NCBI GenBank assembly: GCA_937896835.1
Contig: CALBOJ010000092.1
Coordinates: 1-29,171, forward strand
Length of the DNA: 29,171 bases
Origin: an uncultured Collinsella sp.
GTDB taxonomy: Bacteria; Actinomycetota; Coriobacteriia; Coriobacteriales; Coriobacteriaceae
Direction of reading: 5' to 3'
Position numbers and translations under genes: made by a program. This document shows, piece by piece, positions 8,095-17,020 of the stretch; within the stretch, counting starts at the first letter, position 1, and each line of letters begins with the position of its first letter. The notes below the pieces were generated by a model. The model saw only the letters and a program-made list of their open reading frames with translations. It did not search any database and was not told the DNA's origin.

Positions 8095-8198
8095 GTAGAT
8101 TTTTGGGACATGCCTAGAAATCTACCTTCGTGGCATTTCATGCCACCGCCTCCGTCGCGGCGAAAAAGTAGATTTCTAGGCATGTCCCAAAAATCTAT
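8095..8198. repeat. long palindrome with branched tip (hairpin element J)
   Basis: Arms 8095-8125 and 8168-8198 are 31 bases each and pair with at most one mismatch. The 42-base tip holds two further small hairpins, TGGCATTTCATGCCA and CCGCCTCCGTCGCGG, so the folded form would be a three-way junction. One arm-like copy with four differences recurs alone at 27823-27853. Confidence 0.9.
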
Positions 8199-8577
8199 CG
8201 GTGGGTACTTTACCCTGCTAAAGCTGGCATAACAGCTAGAGTGAAGGACGTATAAAGGCAAGGGGAAATATCAAATAATTCGGTGAACGGTAGATGATGG
8301 CGGGCGCGTTTCCTGCGGATTTGTTGAAAACGCTCTAATGACACAAAAAAAGGAACATATAACAGCCCTGATGAAGGGGGTGGCTATGTTATCCTTCACT
8401 AACGGGTGAAATCTTGGGTTTAGGGTTGCAAGACCAAGGTGAATAAACGTTTTTCCCTGCGCTAACGCGCGACGGAAGGCGAATGAAGCCGGTCATGCAG
8501 GTCTAACATTCAAGAATTCAATAAGCAGCGGTGTGAGAGAGCGCCGCATTATACGTAACTAGGAGCGTGGTTACACA
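8199..8577 (+). promoter_or_regulatory. long upstream region of pflB
   Basis: About 380 bases without a credible gene. It holds several small inverted repeats: GGGTA/TACCC near 8203; ATAACAGCC and GGCTATGTTAT with a bulge at about 8358-8391; GCGGTG/CGCCGC at about 8527-8548, just before the ribosome-binding site AGGAG at about 8561. I see no convincing -35/-10 pair and no match to a riboswitch I know. The length suggests several control sites or a structured leader for anaerobic regulation; that is inference only. Confidence 0.4.
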
Positions 8578-10629
<2,052 letters not shown>

Positions 10630-10632
10630 CTA

Positions 10633-10691
10633 TTGTTAGTGCTATACTAACAATAACGATTACTGATTAGTGCGCCGGTTTCGGCCGGCGC
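10633..10691 (+). promoter_or_regulatory. two hairpins between the PFL core gene and the radical-domain gene
   Basis: TTGTTAGT (10633-10640) and ACTAACAA (10646-10653) form a perfect eight-base inverted repeat around GCTAT. GCGCCGG (10672-10678) and CCGGCGC (10685-10691) form a GC-rich stem-loop with no T-run after it. The second could be a weak terminator or an mRNA-protecting stem that sets the ratio of the two PFL parts. The first could instead be an operator. Confidence 0.6.
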
Positions 10692-10714
10692 CTATCAATC
10701 GAAGGAGACACATT

Positions 10715-10966
10715 ATGAAGGTTTCTGAAGTTTCCGAGACTCAGGCCGATAACCTGGTCCACATGCTTGACGCTTACGCCGAGAAGGGTGGCCACCACCT
10801 GAACATCAACGTCTTCAACCGTGAGACGCTGCTCGACGCTCAGGCTCACCCCGAGAAGTACCCGCAGCTGACCATCCGCGTTTCCGGCTACGCCGTGAAC
10901 TTCCACACTCTCACCAAGGAGCAGCAGGACGAGGTCATTTCGCGTACCTTCCACGACAAGTTCTAA
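10715..10966 (+). CDS. grcA: autonomous glycyl-radical domain of pyruvate formate-lyase (GrcA-like)
   Basis: An 83-residue protein equivalent to the last part of a normal PflB. It carries HHLNINVFNRETLLDA, then PEKYPQLTIRVSGYAV with the radical glycine at position 58, and ends in TKEQQDEVISRTF. E. coli GrcA (YfiD, 127 residues) has the same domain but serves there to rescue an oxygen-damaged, complete PflB. Here the neighbouring PflB has no such domain, so this protein is probably an obligatory subunit. It starts at the ATG at 10715, with GAAGGAG seven bases upstream. PflA would abstract hydrogen from Gly58, and the radical must then reach Cys409/410 of the core in a complex. Codon use matches pflB. 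The symbol follows the E. coli family name; functional equivalence is inferred. Confidence 0.93.
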   Translation: MKVSEVSETQADNLVHMLDAYAEKGGHHLNINVFNRETLLDAQAHPEKYPQLTIRVSGYAVNFHTLTKEQQDEVISRTFHDKF

Positions 10967-10989
10967 AGGGGTTTAACTCCCGCAGGATC

Positions 10990-11076
10990 GCCGGGGCTGT
11001 TTGGGTTACCTCCCAAAACGTCCTCGGACATGCAAGAAGCCCTCGCTGCGCACTTCGTGCGGCGAGGGCTTCTTGC
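10990..11076. repeat. left half of hairpin element A, interrupted by the IS110 element
   Basis: The outer arm 10990-11019 pairs with 12667-12696 on the far side of the insertion sequence (30 bases, one mismatch). The inner arms 11032-11046 and 11062-11076 pair perfectly around a loop containing GCACTTCGTGC. Between the outer and inner arms on this side is GTCCTCGGACAT, shared in form with the elements at 23531-23725 and 29027-29148. Confidence 0.9.
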
Positions 11077-11088
11077 GTCCTGACGCTC

Positions 11089-12378
11089 CTATTTGGCAAG
11101 GTGTTTTTTAGAATCCTTTTTGCGCTCGGCCTCGAAGGCCTGCCTGTCCCAATCGAGCGGAAGTCCGGCCTCGACCCATGCCTCGTAGGCCCTCCTTATG
11201 GGCTTGAGCTCCCTTTGTCCCCTCTCCAGCATCGAGATGTACTTCTCGCTGGTGCCCAGTATGGACGCCGCCCTCACCTGGCTGACCTTCGCCGCGCGCC
11301 TGGCCGCCACGAGCTCCGAGGCGTCCTCGGGCCTCCTGATCTCGTGCGGGTGCATCAGCGCCCGGTACGCCTCCCTGGCCACGTAGCGCTTGAGGCACCT
11401 CATGACCTCCCTGTCGCTCTTTCCCCGCCCCCTGGCCCTCTCGGCGTACTCGGCGGTCTCGGGGTCGCGCATGACCCTCTGCCTCGCGATCTCGTGCAGC
11501 GCGCTGTTCGCCTGCCGGTCGCCGCCCCTGTTGAGCCTGTGCCTCACGGTCTTGCCGCTCGAGGCGGGGATGGGGCAGGCCCCGCATATCGCCGCGAACG
11601 ACGCCTCGGAGCGCAGCCTGCCCGGGTTGTCCCCGGCCGCGACCGCGAGCTTGGCCGCGCTCACGGGCCCGCACCCGTACATCGCCAGCAGCGCGGGGCA
11701 GTTCTCCTCCAGGGACGCCTCGATCGCGCGCTCCATGTCGAGCGCCGCGTCGCGCGCCGCCGCCCACAGGTCCGCCAGCGCGCCGAGCGCGGCGCCCAGC
11801 GCGCCCTCGGCGCGCACGGAGGGGAGCTCCTCCATCAGCCTCGGCCCTCCCATGCCGCGGAACCTCGACCTGAGCCCCTCCGGGGCGGTGGTGAGCAGCG
11901 ACCTCGCGGTGTTGATCGCCGAGGTCCGCGCCTTCACCGCCCCGGGGTGCGCCGCGAGCATGCAGCGCACCCCGTCGACCCACCCGTCCTGGCTCTTGGG
12001 GGTCCCGAGCTTTGAGTCGGACATCGCCGCGCGGGCCGCCCTCTCCGCGTCCGACTCGTCGCACTTTCCCTGCCCCGGGCGCCTCCTCTGCGTCCTCGCC
12101 GGGGAGAGCGCCTCGCGCACGGGCATCCCCAGCGACGCGAGGTGCCTGGTGAGGCCCGCCCCGTAGGACGACGTCCCCTCCATCGCGACGCAGGCCGGCT
12201 CCCCGGCCGCCGCGATCGCCCCGGCGAGCGCCTCGTATCCCGCCGCGTCGGCGGGGAACTGGCGGGACAGGACCTTGCGGCCCCTCCAGTCGAGGACGCA
12301 CAGCCAGTGCGAGTCGGCGTGGGTGTCGACCCCGCAGAAGACCGGCCCGCGGGCGCCGGGTGTCGATTCGGTTCTCAT
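11089..12378 (-). CDS. IS110-family transposase with a C-terminal XRE-type helix-turn-helix
   Basis: A 429-residue DEDD transposase that would insert the element under guidance of its bridge RNA. The RuvC-like N-terminal domain shows CGVDTHADSH (Asp18), VAMEGTSSYG (Glu67) and KCDESDAERAA (Asp107, Asp110). The second domain has MYGCGPVSAAKLA (about 233-245) and ACPIPASSGKT, containing the expected catalytic serine (273 or 274). Residues about 355-395 add something most IS110 transposases lack: AARRAAKVSQVRAASILGTS followed by EKYISMLERGQRE is a Cro/C1-type helix-turn-helix. The start ATG at 12378 has GGAG six bases upstream. An in-frame ATG at 12477 would add 33 residues but runs through the presumed RNA region. 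The frame is intact, so the element may still be active. Confidence 0.92.
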   Translation of the reverse strand: MRTESTPGARGPVFCGVDTHADSHWLCVLDWRGRKVLSRQFPADAAGYEALAGAIAAAGEPACVAMEGTSSYGAGLTRHLASLGMPVREALSPARTQRRRPGQGKCDESDAERAARAAMSDSKLGTPKSQDGWVDGVRCMLAAHPGAVKARTSAINTARSLLTTAPEGLRSRFRGMGGPRLMEELPSVRAEGALGAALGALADLWAAARDAALDMERAIEASLEENCPALLAMYGCGPVSAAKLAVAAGDNPGRLRSEASFAAICGACPIPASSGKTVRHRLNRGGDRQANSALHEIARQRVMRDPETAEYAERARGRGKSDREVMRCLKRYVAREAYRALMHPHEIRRPEDASELVAARRAAKVSQVRAASILGTSEKYISMLERGQRELKPIRRAYEAWVEAGLPLDWDRQAFEAERKKDSKKHLAK

Positions 12379-12650
12379 GTCTCGCTCCGTTCTTTCCGTG
12401 CTCGCCTGGACCGGGCAGACGGCACACTGACGGGGCGCGATAGAATGCGGTTGTTCGGGTCCGCGGTATCGCTCCATGCTCCTATTAGGTCATGCGGCGG
12501 TCTCGGCTCGCCGCGGCCCGCGCGGGACATGTCAGGAAACGAGGGCAGCCCTGTGGGCGCCAGCGGAATGTGGGGTCACCGCGCGGACCGCGTCTGATGG
12601 TGTCGACGTCAATGGTATACGGGCGCATCATCGACGTCTTCAATACAGAA
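12379..12650 (-). ncRNA. putative IS110 bridge RNA
   Basis: This non-coding left end of the element is where IS110-group elements encode the RNA that recognises target and donor DNA. Read on the minus strand it has a 5' stem-loop (GACGTC repeats near 12606 and 12633). Next is a loop closed by CCGCGCGG stems (12579-12586 with 12518-12525) that contains ACATTCCGC, identical to the nine target bases adjoining the insertion (12660-12668). Further on is AATAGGAGC (12478-12486), identical to nine bases at the element's other end (11085-11093). These are the positions expected of the left target guide and left donor guide. I could identify right-hand guides only weakly (GTCC near 12525) or not at all. 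The exact RNA ends are unknown. Confidence 0.6.
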
Positions 12651-12660
12651 AATATCAGTG

Positions 12661-12696
12661 CGGAATGTTTTGGGAGGTAGCCCAAACAGCCCCGGC
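12661..12696. repeat. right half of hairpin element A
   Basis: CGGAAT completes the internal loop, and 12667-12696 is the 30-base outer arm complementary to 10990-11019. The two halves are 1.6 kb apart only because of the insertion sequence. Confidence 0.9.
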
Positions 12697-12786
12697 GGGG
12701 TCCTGTGTAGTCACCCTTTAGGCGAAACTCTCCTAATTATTTGGATGAGTCGTTTACTTACTTGTACTGTTACCGTCTTCCCGCTG

Positions 12787-12826
12787 TTGTTGGGGTATGC
12801 TTTGTTCGTATGTAAACGTATGACAT
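12787..12826 (+). promoter_or_regulatory. promoter and LacI-type operator of the regulator gene
   Basis: TTGTTG (12787-12792) and TATGTA (12809-12814) are 16 bases apart. The -10 box is overlapped by TGTAAACGTATGACAT (12811-12826), which has the same form as the two sites before the hydrolase gene. This implies that the regulator represses itself. Confidence 0.6.
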
Positions 12827-12845
12827 GTTGATGGGGGAGGGTGCT

Positions 12846-13856
12846 ATGGCTCGCGAGGGCGCTCGTTCTAAGGATTCTGCTAAGCCTGGCATCAAGGAAG
12901 TTGCAGCGGTGGCGGGGGTTTCGCCTACTACGGTATCTCGCGTGCTTAATAATCGCGGCTATATTAGCCAAGAGACCCGCGATAAGGTCCATGCCGCGAT
13001 GGAGCGCATCAACTATACGCCCAACGATATCGCCCGCGCCATGCTCAACGGTCGCCTGAATCTTATCGGTATGATCGTTCCCTTTGTGAGCAGCCCGTTC
13101 CATGCTCAGGTTGTGCAGGCGGTCGAGCGCACGTTAGCGGAAAACGGCTTTAAGATGTTGCTGTGCAACAGCGCCAATCGACCCGATCTTGAGCGTTCCT
13201 ATATTGACATGCTCCGCCGCAATATGGTCGACGGCGTCATCGTCAACTCCCTCAATATCGGTGCCGAGGCATATGCCGAGATGGGCTTGAGCCTGGTTGG
13301 CATCGACTGCGATCTTGGCGAGGGCTCTGTCCAGATTGCAAGTGACAGCTATGGCATTGGCGAGCTCGCCACGCGCCGTCTGATTGATGACGGCTGCAGG
13401 CGTATCCTGTGCCTGCGCAGCAATAGCCGCATGCGCATGCCTGCCAATAAGCGTACCGATGCCTACCTCGATGTTGTTGAGCAGGCCGGTTTGTCCGCGC
13501 TTGTCCGTGAGGTTGAGTTCGTTAAGCCCGACGACGAAAAGGGCGCGGTCGTTGCGAAGATCCTCGATGAGAACCCCGATATTGACGGCATCTTTGCGGG
13601 AGACGATACGATGGCGGCCATCTGTCTCAACGTGATGAAGCAGCGCGGCTTGAGCGCTCCAGACGATATTAAGGTCGTGGGCGCGGATGGTGCCCGCCGA
13701 ACTATGACGTTTATGCCTGACTTAACAACCGTACGTCAAGATATCGATCGCATCGGAGAGCTCGCGGCGCAATCCATCATCGCTCTTATTAACGGCGATA
13801 ATCCCGAATCGAATATCAAGCTCCCCGTCGAACTCATTGAGGGCAAAACCGCGTAG
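12846..13856 (+). CDS. LacI-family transcriptional regulator of the fructoside operon
   Basis: A 336-residue regulator of normal LacI length. The N-terminal helix-turn-helix and hinge are clear (IKEVAAVAGVSPTTVSRVLN at about 16-35, then the GYISQETRDKV region and NYTPNDIARAM). The periplasmic-binding-protein-like sensor domain follows, with NLIGMIVPFVSSPFH and, later, FAGDDTMAAICLNVMKQRG. The ATG at 12846 is chosen for the GGGGGAGG ending five bases upstream; earlier in-frame ATGs at 12825 and 12831 precede that site. It sits directly before two GH32-type hydrolases and a sucrose-type PTS permease with shared operator sequences. It is therefore inferred to repress sucrose or fructo-oligosaccharide use until a sugar or sugar phosphate binds. 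It is similar in role to ScrR, but I do not assign the symbol. Confidence 0.9.
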   Translation: MAREGARSKDSAKPGIKEVAAVAGVSPTTVSRVLNNRGYISQETRDKVHAAMERINYTPNDIARAMLNGRLNLIGMIVPFVSSPFHAQVVQAVERTLAENGFKMLLCNSANRPDLERSYIDMLRRNMVDGVIVNSLNIGAEAYAEMGLSLVGIDCDLGEGSVQIASDSYGIGELATRRLIDDGCRRILCLRSNSRMRMPANKRTDAYLDVVEQAGLSALVREVEFVKPDDEKGAVVAKILDENPDIDGIFAGDDTMAAICLNVMKQRGLSAPDDIKVVGADGARRTMTFMPDLTTVRQDIDRIGELAAQSIIALINGDNPESNIKLPVELIEGKTA

Positions 13857-13912
13857 TTCATCCCGTGCCAAAAGAATTCCTCAAACGCCTCTGATGACCG
13901 TTCACCGACATA

Positions 13913-13997
13913 TGTCAACCGTTTGCCGACGACTGGAACTGCGAAAAGACGTATTGGTGTGAAAACGTTTGACATATGAAAACGATTGACATATCTT
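13913..13997 (+). promoter_or_regulatory. operon promoter with two or three LacI-type operators
   Basis: TGAAAACGTTTGACAT (13960-13975) and TGAAAACGATTGACAT (13977-13992) are near-identical sites 17 bases apart, so they face the same side of the helix roughly. A weaker site in the opposite orientation, TGTCAACCGTTTGCCG, is at 13913-13928. A promoter is embedded: TTGACA (13969-13974), 17 bases, TATCTT (13992-13997). Repressor at either site would block RNA polymerase. Confidence 0.7.
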
Positions 13998-14039
13998 GCC
14001 ATTGTACCGAGTTAGTATGTCGTGGAAAGGAAGTCTCGG

Positions 14040-15422
14040 ATGCACAAGGTGTATTACCAGCCTGAGGGAATTTGGGTAGGCGACATCATGCCGTACGGCG
14101 AGGACGGCACGTTCTATCTCTATCATCAGCGTGACACGCGTAACCCCGAACCTTTCGGCGAGCCGTTTGGCTGGGCACTCGCTACGACCAAGGATTTCGT
14201 CAACTACAAGGACTTTGGCGAGAGCCTTGAGCGCGGCGGCGACGAGGAAGTCGACCAGTACATTTATGCCGGCACGGTGTTTAAGGTGGGCGACAAGTAC
14301 CATGCGCTCTACACTGGTTGCAATCGCGATAAGGTCCGCGCACGTTTGATGAAGCAGGTTCTTCTTCATGCAACGAGCGACGACGCCGTCAAGTGGGAGA
14401 AGAACATCGCCGAGACGCTGCTTCCGCCCCAGGAGGGTTACGATGACCGCAACTGGCGCGATCCCTTTGTGCTTTGGGATGAGGAGAACGAAGAGTACAT
14501 GCTCATCCTCGGCACGCGTGTGGGCGAGGACAAGCGTCTGATGACCGGCCGCCTGGTCAAGTTCACCTCCAAGGATCTGACCAACTGGGAGTTCCAGGGC
14601 GACTGGTGGAACCCGGGCCTGTACACCATGTTTGAGATGCCTGATCTCTTTAAGATGGGCGACTGGTGGTACCTCGTCTTTTCCGAGTACAGCGACGGCA
14701 ACAAGACCCGTTACCGCATGTCCAAGTCCATCAACGGTCCTTGGATTACCCCCGCTGACGATTCCTTCGACGGCCGCGCGTACTACGCCGCTCGCACCGC
14801 ATTCGATGGCGAGCGTCGCGTTCTCTTTGGTTGGGTTCCTACGCGTGACGAGGGCGGCGACCCCAGCTCTTACCTATGGGGTGGCACCTTTATGCCCCTC
14901 GAGATCGTTCAGCGTGCCGACGGAACGCTCGGCACCAAGCTCCCCGACAGCATGCTTGGCGCCTTTGGCGAGGCTAAGGCAGTCGAGACCTTTGAGCTTT
15001 CCTGCGAGTCGGGCAAGGTCGAGCAGGTGCTCGCCGCAGATGCCGGCTCCACCTACTTGCTCGATGCCGACATTGAGCTCGGCGGTAACGCTGCCGGCTT
15101 CTCGGTCAAGTTCGCCGAGGACGCCGAGACCGGTCTTGCCTATGAGTTCCGCGCCAACCTGCGCGAGGGCAAGCTCGAGTTCACGCCGGCTCCCCAGTAC
15201 CCGTGGTTCCAGGTCAACAACATGGGCCTCGAGCGTCCGTTGTTCTTTAAGGGCGAGGGCACTCACCATGTGCGTCTGGTCGTCGACGACGACATCGCGA
15301 CCATCTTTGTCGATGACGTTGCGCTCAACGCTCGCTTCTGCAACAAGCAGGGCCAGGGTGTGGCGCTTACCGTCACCGACGGTGCGCTCAAGTGCGCAAG
15401 CGCAACGATCGCGTCTCTGTAG
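14040..15422 (+). CDS. GH32-like (clan GH-J) glycoside hydrolase, unusual subgroup
   Basis: A 460-residue five-bladed beta-propeller hydrolase with a C-terminal beta-sandwich from about residue 310. The three clan motifs can be placed. The nucleophile region reads IWVGDIMPYG (Asp15) in place of the usual NDPNG. The transition-state motif RDP is at 140-142 (NWRDPF). The acid/base motif is EMPD at 199 in place of ECPD. No signal peptide is present, so it acts in the cytoplasm on a sugar or sugar phosphate delivered by the PTS encoded next. The ATG at 14040 follows AAGGAAG by six bases; a GTG at 14022 precedes it and is unlikely. Location suggests a beta-fructosidase activity different from that of the second hydrolase at 17021, but the altered motif makes the exact substrate uncertain. 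Confidence 0.8.
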   Translation: MHKVYYQPEGIWVGDIMPYGEDGTFYLYHQRDTRNPEPFGEPFGWALATTKDFVNYKDFGESLERGGDEEVDQYIYAGTVFKVGDKYHALYTGCNRDKVRARLMKQVLLHATSDDAVKWEKNIAETLLPPQEGYDDRNWRDPFVLWDEENEEYMLILGTRVGEDKRLMTGRLVKFTSKDLTNWEFQGDWWNPGLYTMFEMPDLFKMGDWWYLVFSEYSDGNKTRYRMSKSINGPWITPADDSFDGRAYYAARTAFDGERRVLFGWVPTRDEGGDPSSYLWGGTFMPLEIVQRADGTLGTKLPDSMLGAFGEAKAVETFELSCESGKVEQVLAADAGSTYLLDADIELGGNAAGFSVKFAEDAETGLAYEFRANLREGKLEFTPAPQYPWFQVNNMGLERPLFFKGEGTHHVRLVVDDDIATIFVDDVALNARFCNKQGQGVALTVTDGALKCASATIASL

Positions 15423-15467
15423 CGGCAACGAACCGTTTTATGATTTAGAAAAGGAATGGAGAGGAAC

Positions 15468-16919
15468 ATGGACTACAAGACAGTGTCCCAGCAAGTCGTC
15501 GACAACGTCGGCGGACTGGAGAACATCGAGGGCGCCACGCATTGCGTGACCCGTCTGCGTCTGGTGCTCAAGGATACGAGCAAATACAACAAGGCCGAGC
15601 TCGAGAACATCGATGGCGTCAAGGGCGTGCTGTACAACAGCGGCCAGCTCATGATCATCTTCGGTACCGGTACCGTCAACAAGGTTTACGATGAGTTTAT
15701 GGCTCTGACGGGCGTTAAGGAGATCAGCGCTTCCGAGGTCAAGGGCGCCGAGGCGGACAAGAAAGGCAAGTTCTTCTCGGTCCTCAAGGTATTCTCGGAC
15801 ATCTTTATTCCCATCATTCCCGCCTTCGTCGGCGCTGCTATCATCATCGGCCTTAAGTCGCTGATCGTTGCCAACGGCCTCTTTGGCATGGAGGGCAGCC
15901 TCGCCGATCACAGCGAGTTCCTCAAGAACCTCGCAAGCTTCTTTGCCATTATCGCCACCACGTTCGACTACCTGCCTGTCCTGGTTATGTACAGCGCAGT
16001 CAAGCGTTTTGGCGGTAACCCGATCCTGGGCATCCTCGTCGGTATCGTCATGGTTCACCCGAGCCTTATGAACCGCAACACGTTCGTTATGGACCCGACG
16101 GGTGCTGAGTACTGGAACTTTGGTCCGCTCTCCATTCCCATGGTTGCTTTCCAGGGCGGCGTGTTCCCTGCAATTCTGACCGCCTGGTTTATGGCCAAGG
16201 TCGAAAAGATTGCCCAGAAGTACATCCCCGAGGTCGTTTCGTTCGTCTTTGTCCCGACCGTTACCCTGATTCTTGCTAACGTCGCCCTGTTCACCGTGTT
16301 CGGCCCGCTCGGTAACCTGATCGGTGACGTCCTCGCCGGCGTAATCGATATCCTGTACAACAGGATGGGCGTCTTTGGTGCCTTTGTCTTCGCCGCGTTC
16401 CTGCAGCCGCTCGTCGTTACCGGTACGCATCAGTTCATCCAGGGTATCGAGGCAAACCTTGTTGCCACGACTGGCTTCAACTACATCCAGGCCATCTGGT
16501 CGGTTTCCATCATCGCCCAGGGCGGCGGCGCCATCGGTATGTACCTCATTCACAAGAAGCACTCCAAAGAGCGCAACATCTGCATGTCGTCCTTTATCCC
16601 GACGCTGGTCGGAATCTCCGAGCCCGCTATCTTTGCTGCAAACATGCGCTATTCGATCATTCCGTTCATCTGCGCATGCATCGGTGCAGGCTGCGGCGGT
16701 GCCTTCGTCAAGCTCTTTGAGGTGCGCGCTATCGGTCAGGGTCTGACCGGCGTGCTTGGCCTGCTCATCGTCACGCCCGAGACCCTCGTGTGGTATGTGG
16801 CTGGCAATCTCATCGCCTTTATCGTGCCGATCGTCTTGATCTTTGCCTACAACAAGGCAAAGGGCGTGCCGACCACCGATGAAGAGGGCGCTGGCGCTGG
16901 CTTCGACGTTAGCTTCTAG
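15468..16919 (+). CDS. PTS EIIBC permease, sucrose/beta-glucoside-type
   Basis: A 483-residue membrane permease that imports and phosphorylates its sugar. The EIIB domain is at about 1-90, with the phosphocysteine Cys26 in GATHCVTRLRL. The EIIC domain follows from about 105 with around ten hydrophobic segments, including the VFSDIFIPIIPAFVGAAI start and the FLQPLVVTGTHQF and PTLVGISEPAIF loops typical of the glucose-sucrose superfamily. There is no EIIA domain, so phosphate must come from an EIIA encoded elsewhere, as for many ScrA proteins. The ATG at 15468 is chosen for GGAG six bases upstream. It lies 45 bases after the first hydrolase, in the same operon. GH32 neighbours and the LacI regulator point to sucrose or a short fructan as substrate; this is inferred. 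Confidence 0.9.
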   Translation: MDYKTVSQQVVDNVGGLENIEGATHCVTRLRLVLKDTSKYNKAELENIDGVKGVLYNSGQLMIIFGTGTVNKVYDEFMALTGVKEISASEVKGAEADKKGKFFSVLKVFSDIFIPIIPAFVGAAIIIGLKSLIVANGLFGMEGSLADHSEFLKNLASFFAIIATTFDYLPVLVMYSAVKRFGGNPILGILVGIVMVHPSLMNRNTFVMDPTGAEYWNFGPLSIPMVAFQGGVFPAILTAWFMAKVEKIAQKYIPEVVSFVFVPTVTLILANVALFTVFGPLGNLIGDVLAGVIDILYNRMGVFGAFVFAAFLQPLVVTGTHQFIQGIEANLVATTGFNYIQAIWSVSIIAQGGGAIGMYLIHKKHSKERNICMSSFIPTLVGISEPAIFAANMRYSIIPFICACIGAGCGGAFVKLFEVRAIGQGLTGVLGLLIVTPETLVWYVAGNLIAFIVPIVLIFAYNKAKGVPTTDEEGAGAGFDVSF

Positions 16920-16958
16920 TTGAGCCGTTCAGTGTAATCTGAGGATAAGTCCATTTGA

Positions 16959-16996
16959 GGAAGGGCGTTCGACTCGTGTGAGTCGAGCGTCCTTCC
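16959..16996 (+). terminator. strong hairpin between EIIBC and the second hydrolase
   Basis: Seventeen-base arms 16959-16975 and 16980-16996 (two G-T type mismatches) surround a GTGT loop. No T-run follows (CCATAG), so it may protect the upstream mRNA or reduce, not stop, read-through into the gene at 17021. Confidence 0.55.
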
Positions 16997-17020
16997 CCAT
17001 AGACGAGAAAGTCAACGGCG

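Larger units (their letters stand above)
11081..12660 (-). mobile_element. IS110-family insertion sequence inside hairpin element A
   Basis: Removing about 1,578 bases and keeping one copy of the TG found at both junctions (11081-11082 and 12659-12660) rebuilds an uninterrupted hairpin whose internal loop reads GTCC-TG-CGGAAT. That matches GGTCTGCGGAGT and GTGCTGCGGAATA in the two intact copies. The boundaries therefore come from the repeat itself. There are no terminal inverted repeats, as expected for IS110. The transposase gene ends only about eight bases from the 11081 end, while about 280 non-coding bases lie upstream of it, the IS110-group layout. Confidence 0.85.

Noticed and set aside
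8199..8577. ZTP (pfl-motif) riboswitch before pflB
   Set aside because: I looked for the conserved CUGGCG and CCGCCUGGGCA blocks and did not find them in the right order.
10633..10653. Rex-type redox operator between the PFL genes
   Set aside because: TTGTTAGT/ACTAACAA resembles the Rex half-site but the five-base centre and total length differ from the usual 18-base site, so only a general hairpin or operator is reported.
12379..12477. 33-residue N-terminal extension of the IS110 transposase from the ATG at 12477
   Set aside because: The ATG at 12378 has a proper ribosome-binding site and gives the normal IS110 N-terminus; the extension runs through the putative bridge RNA.
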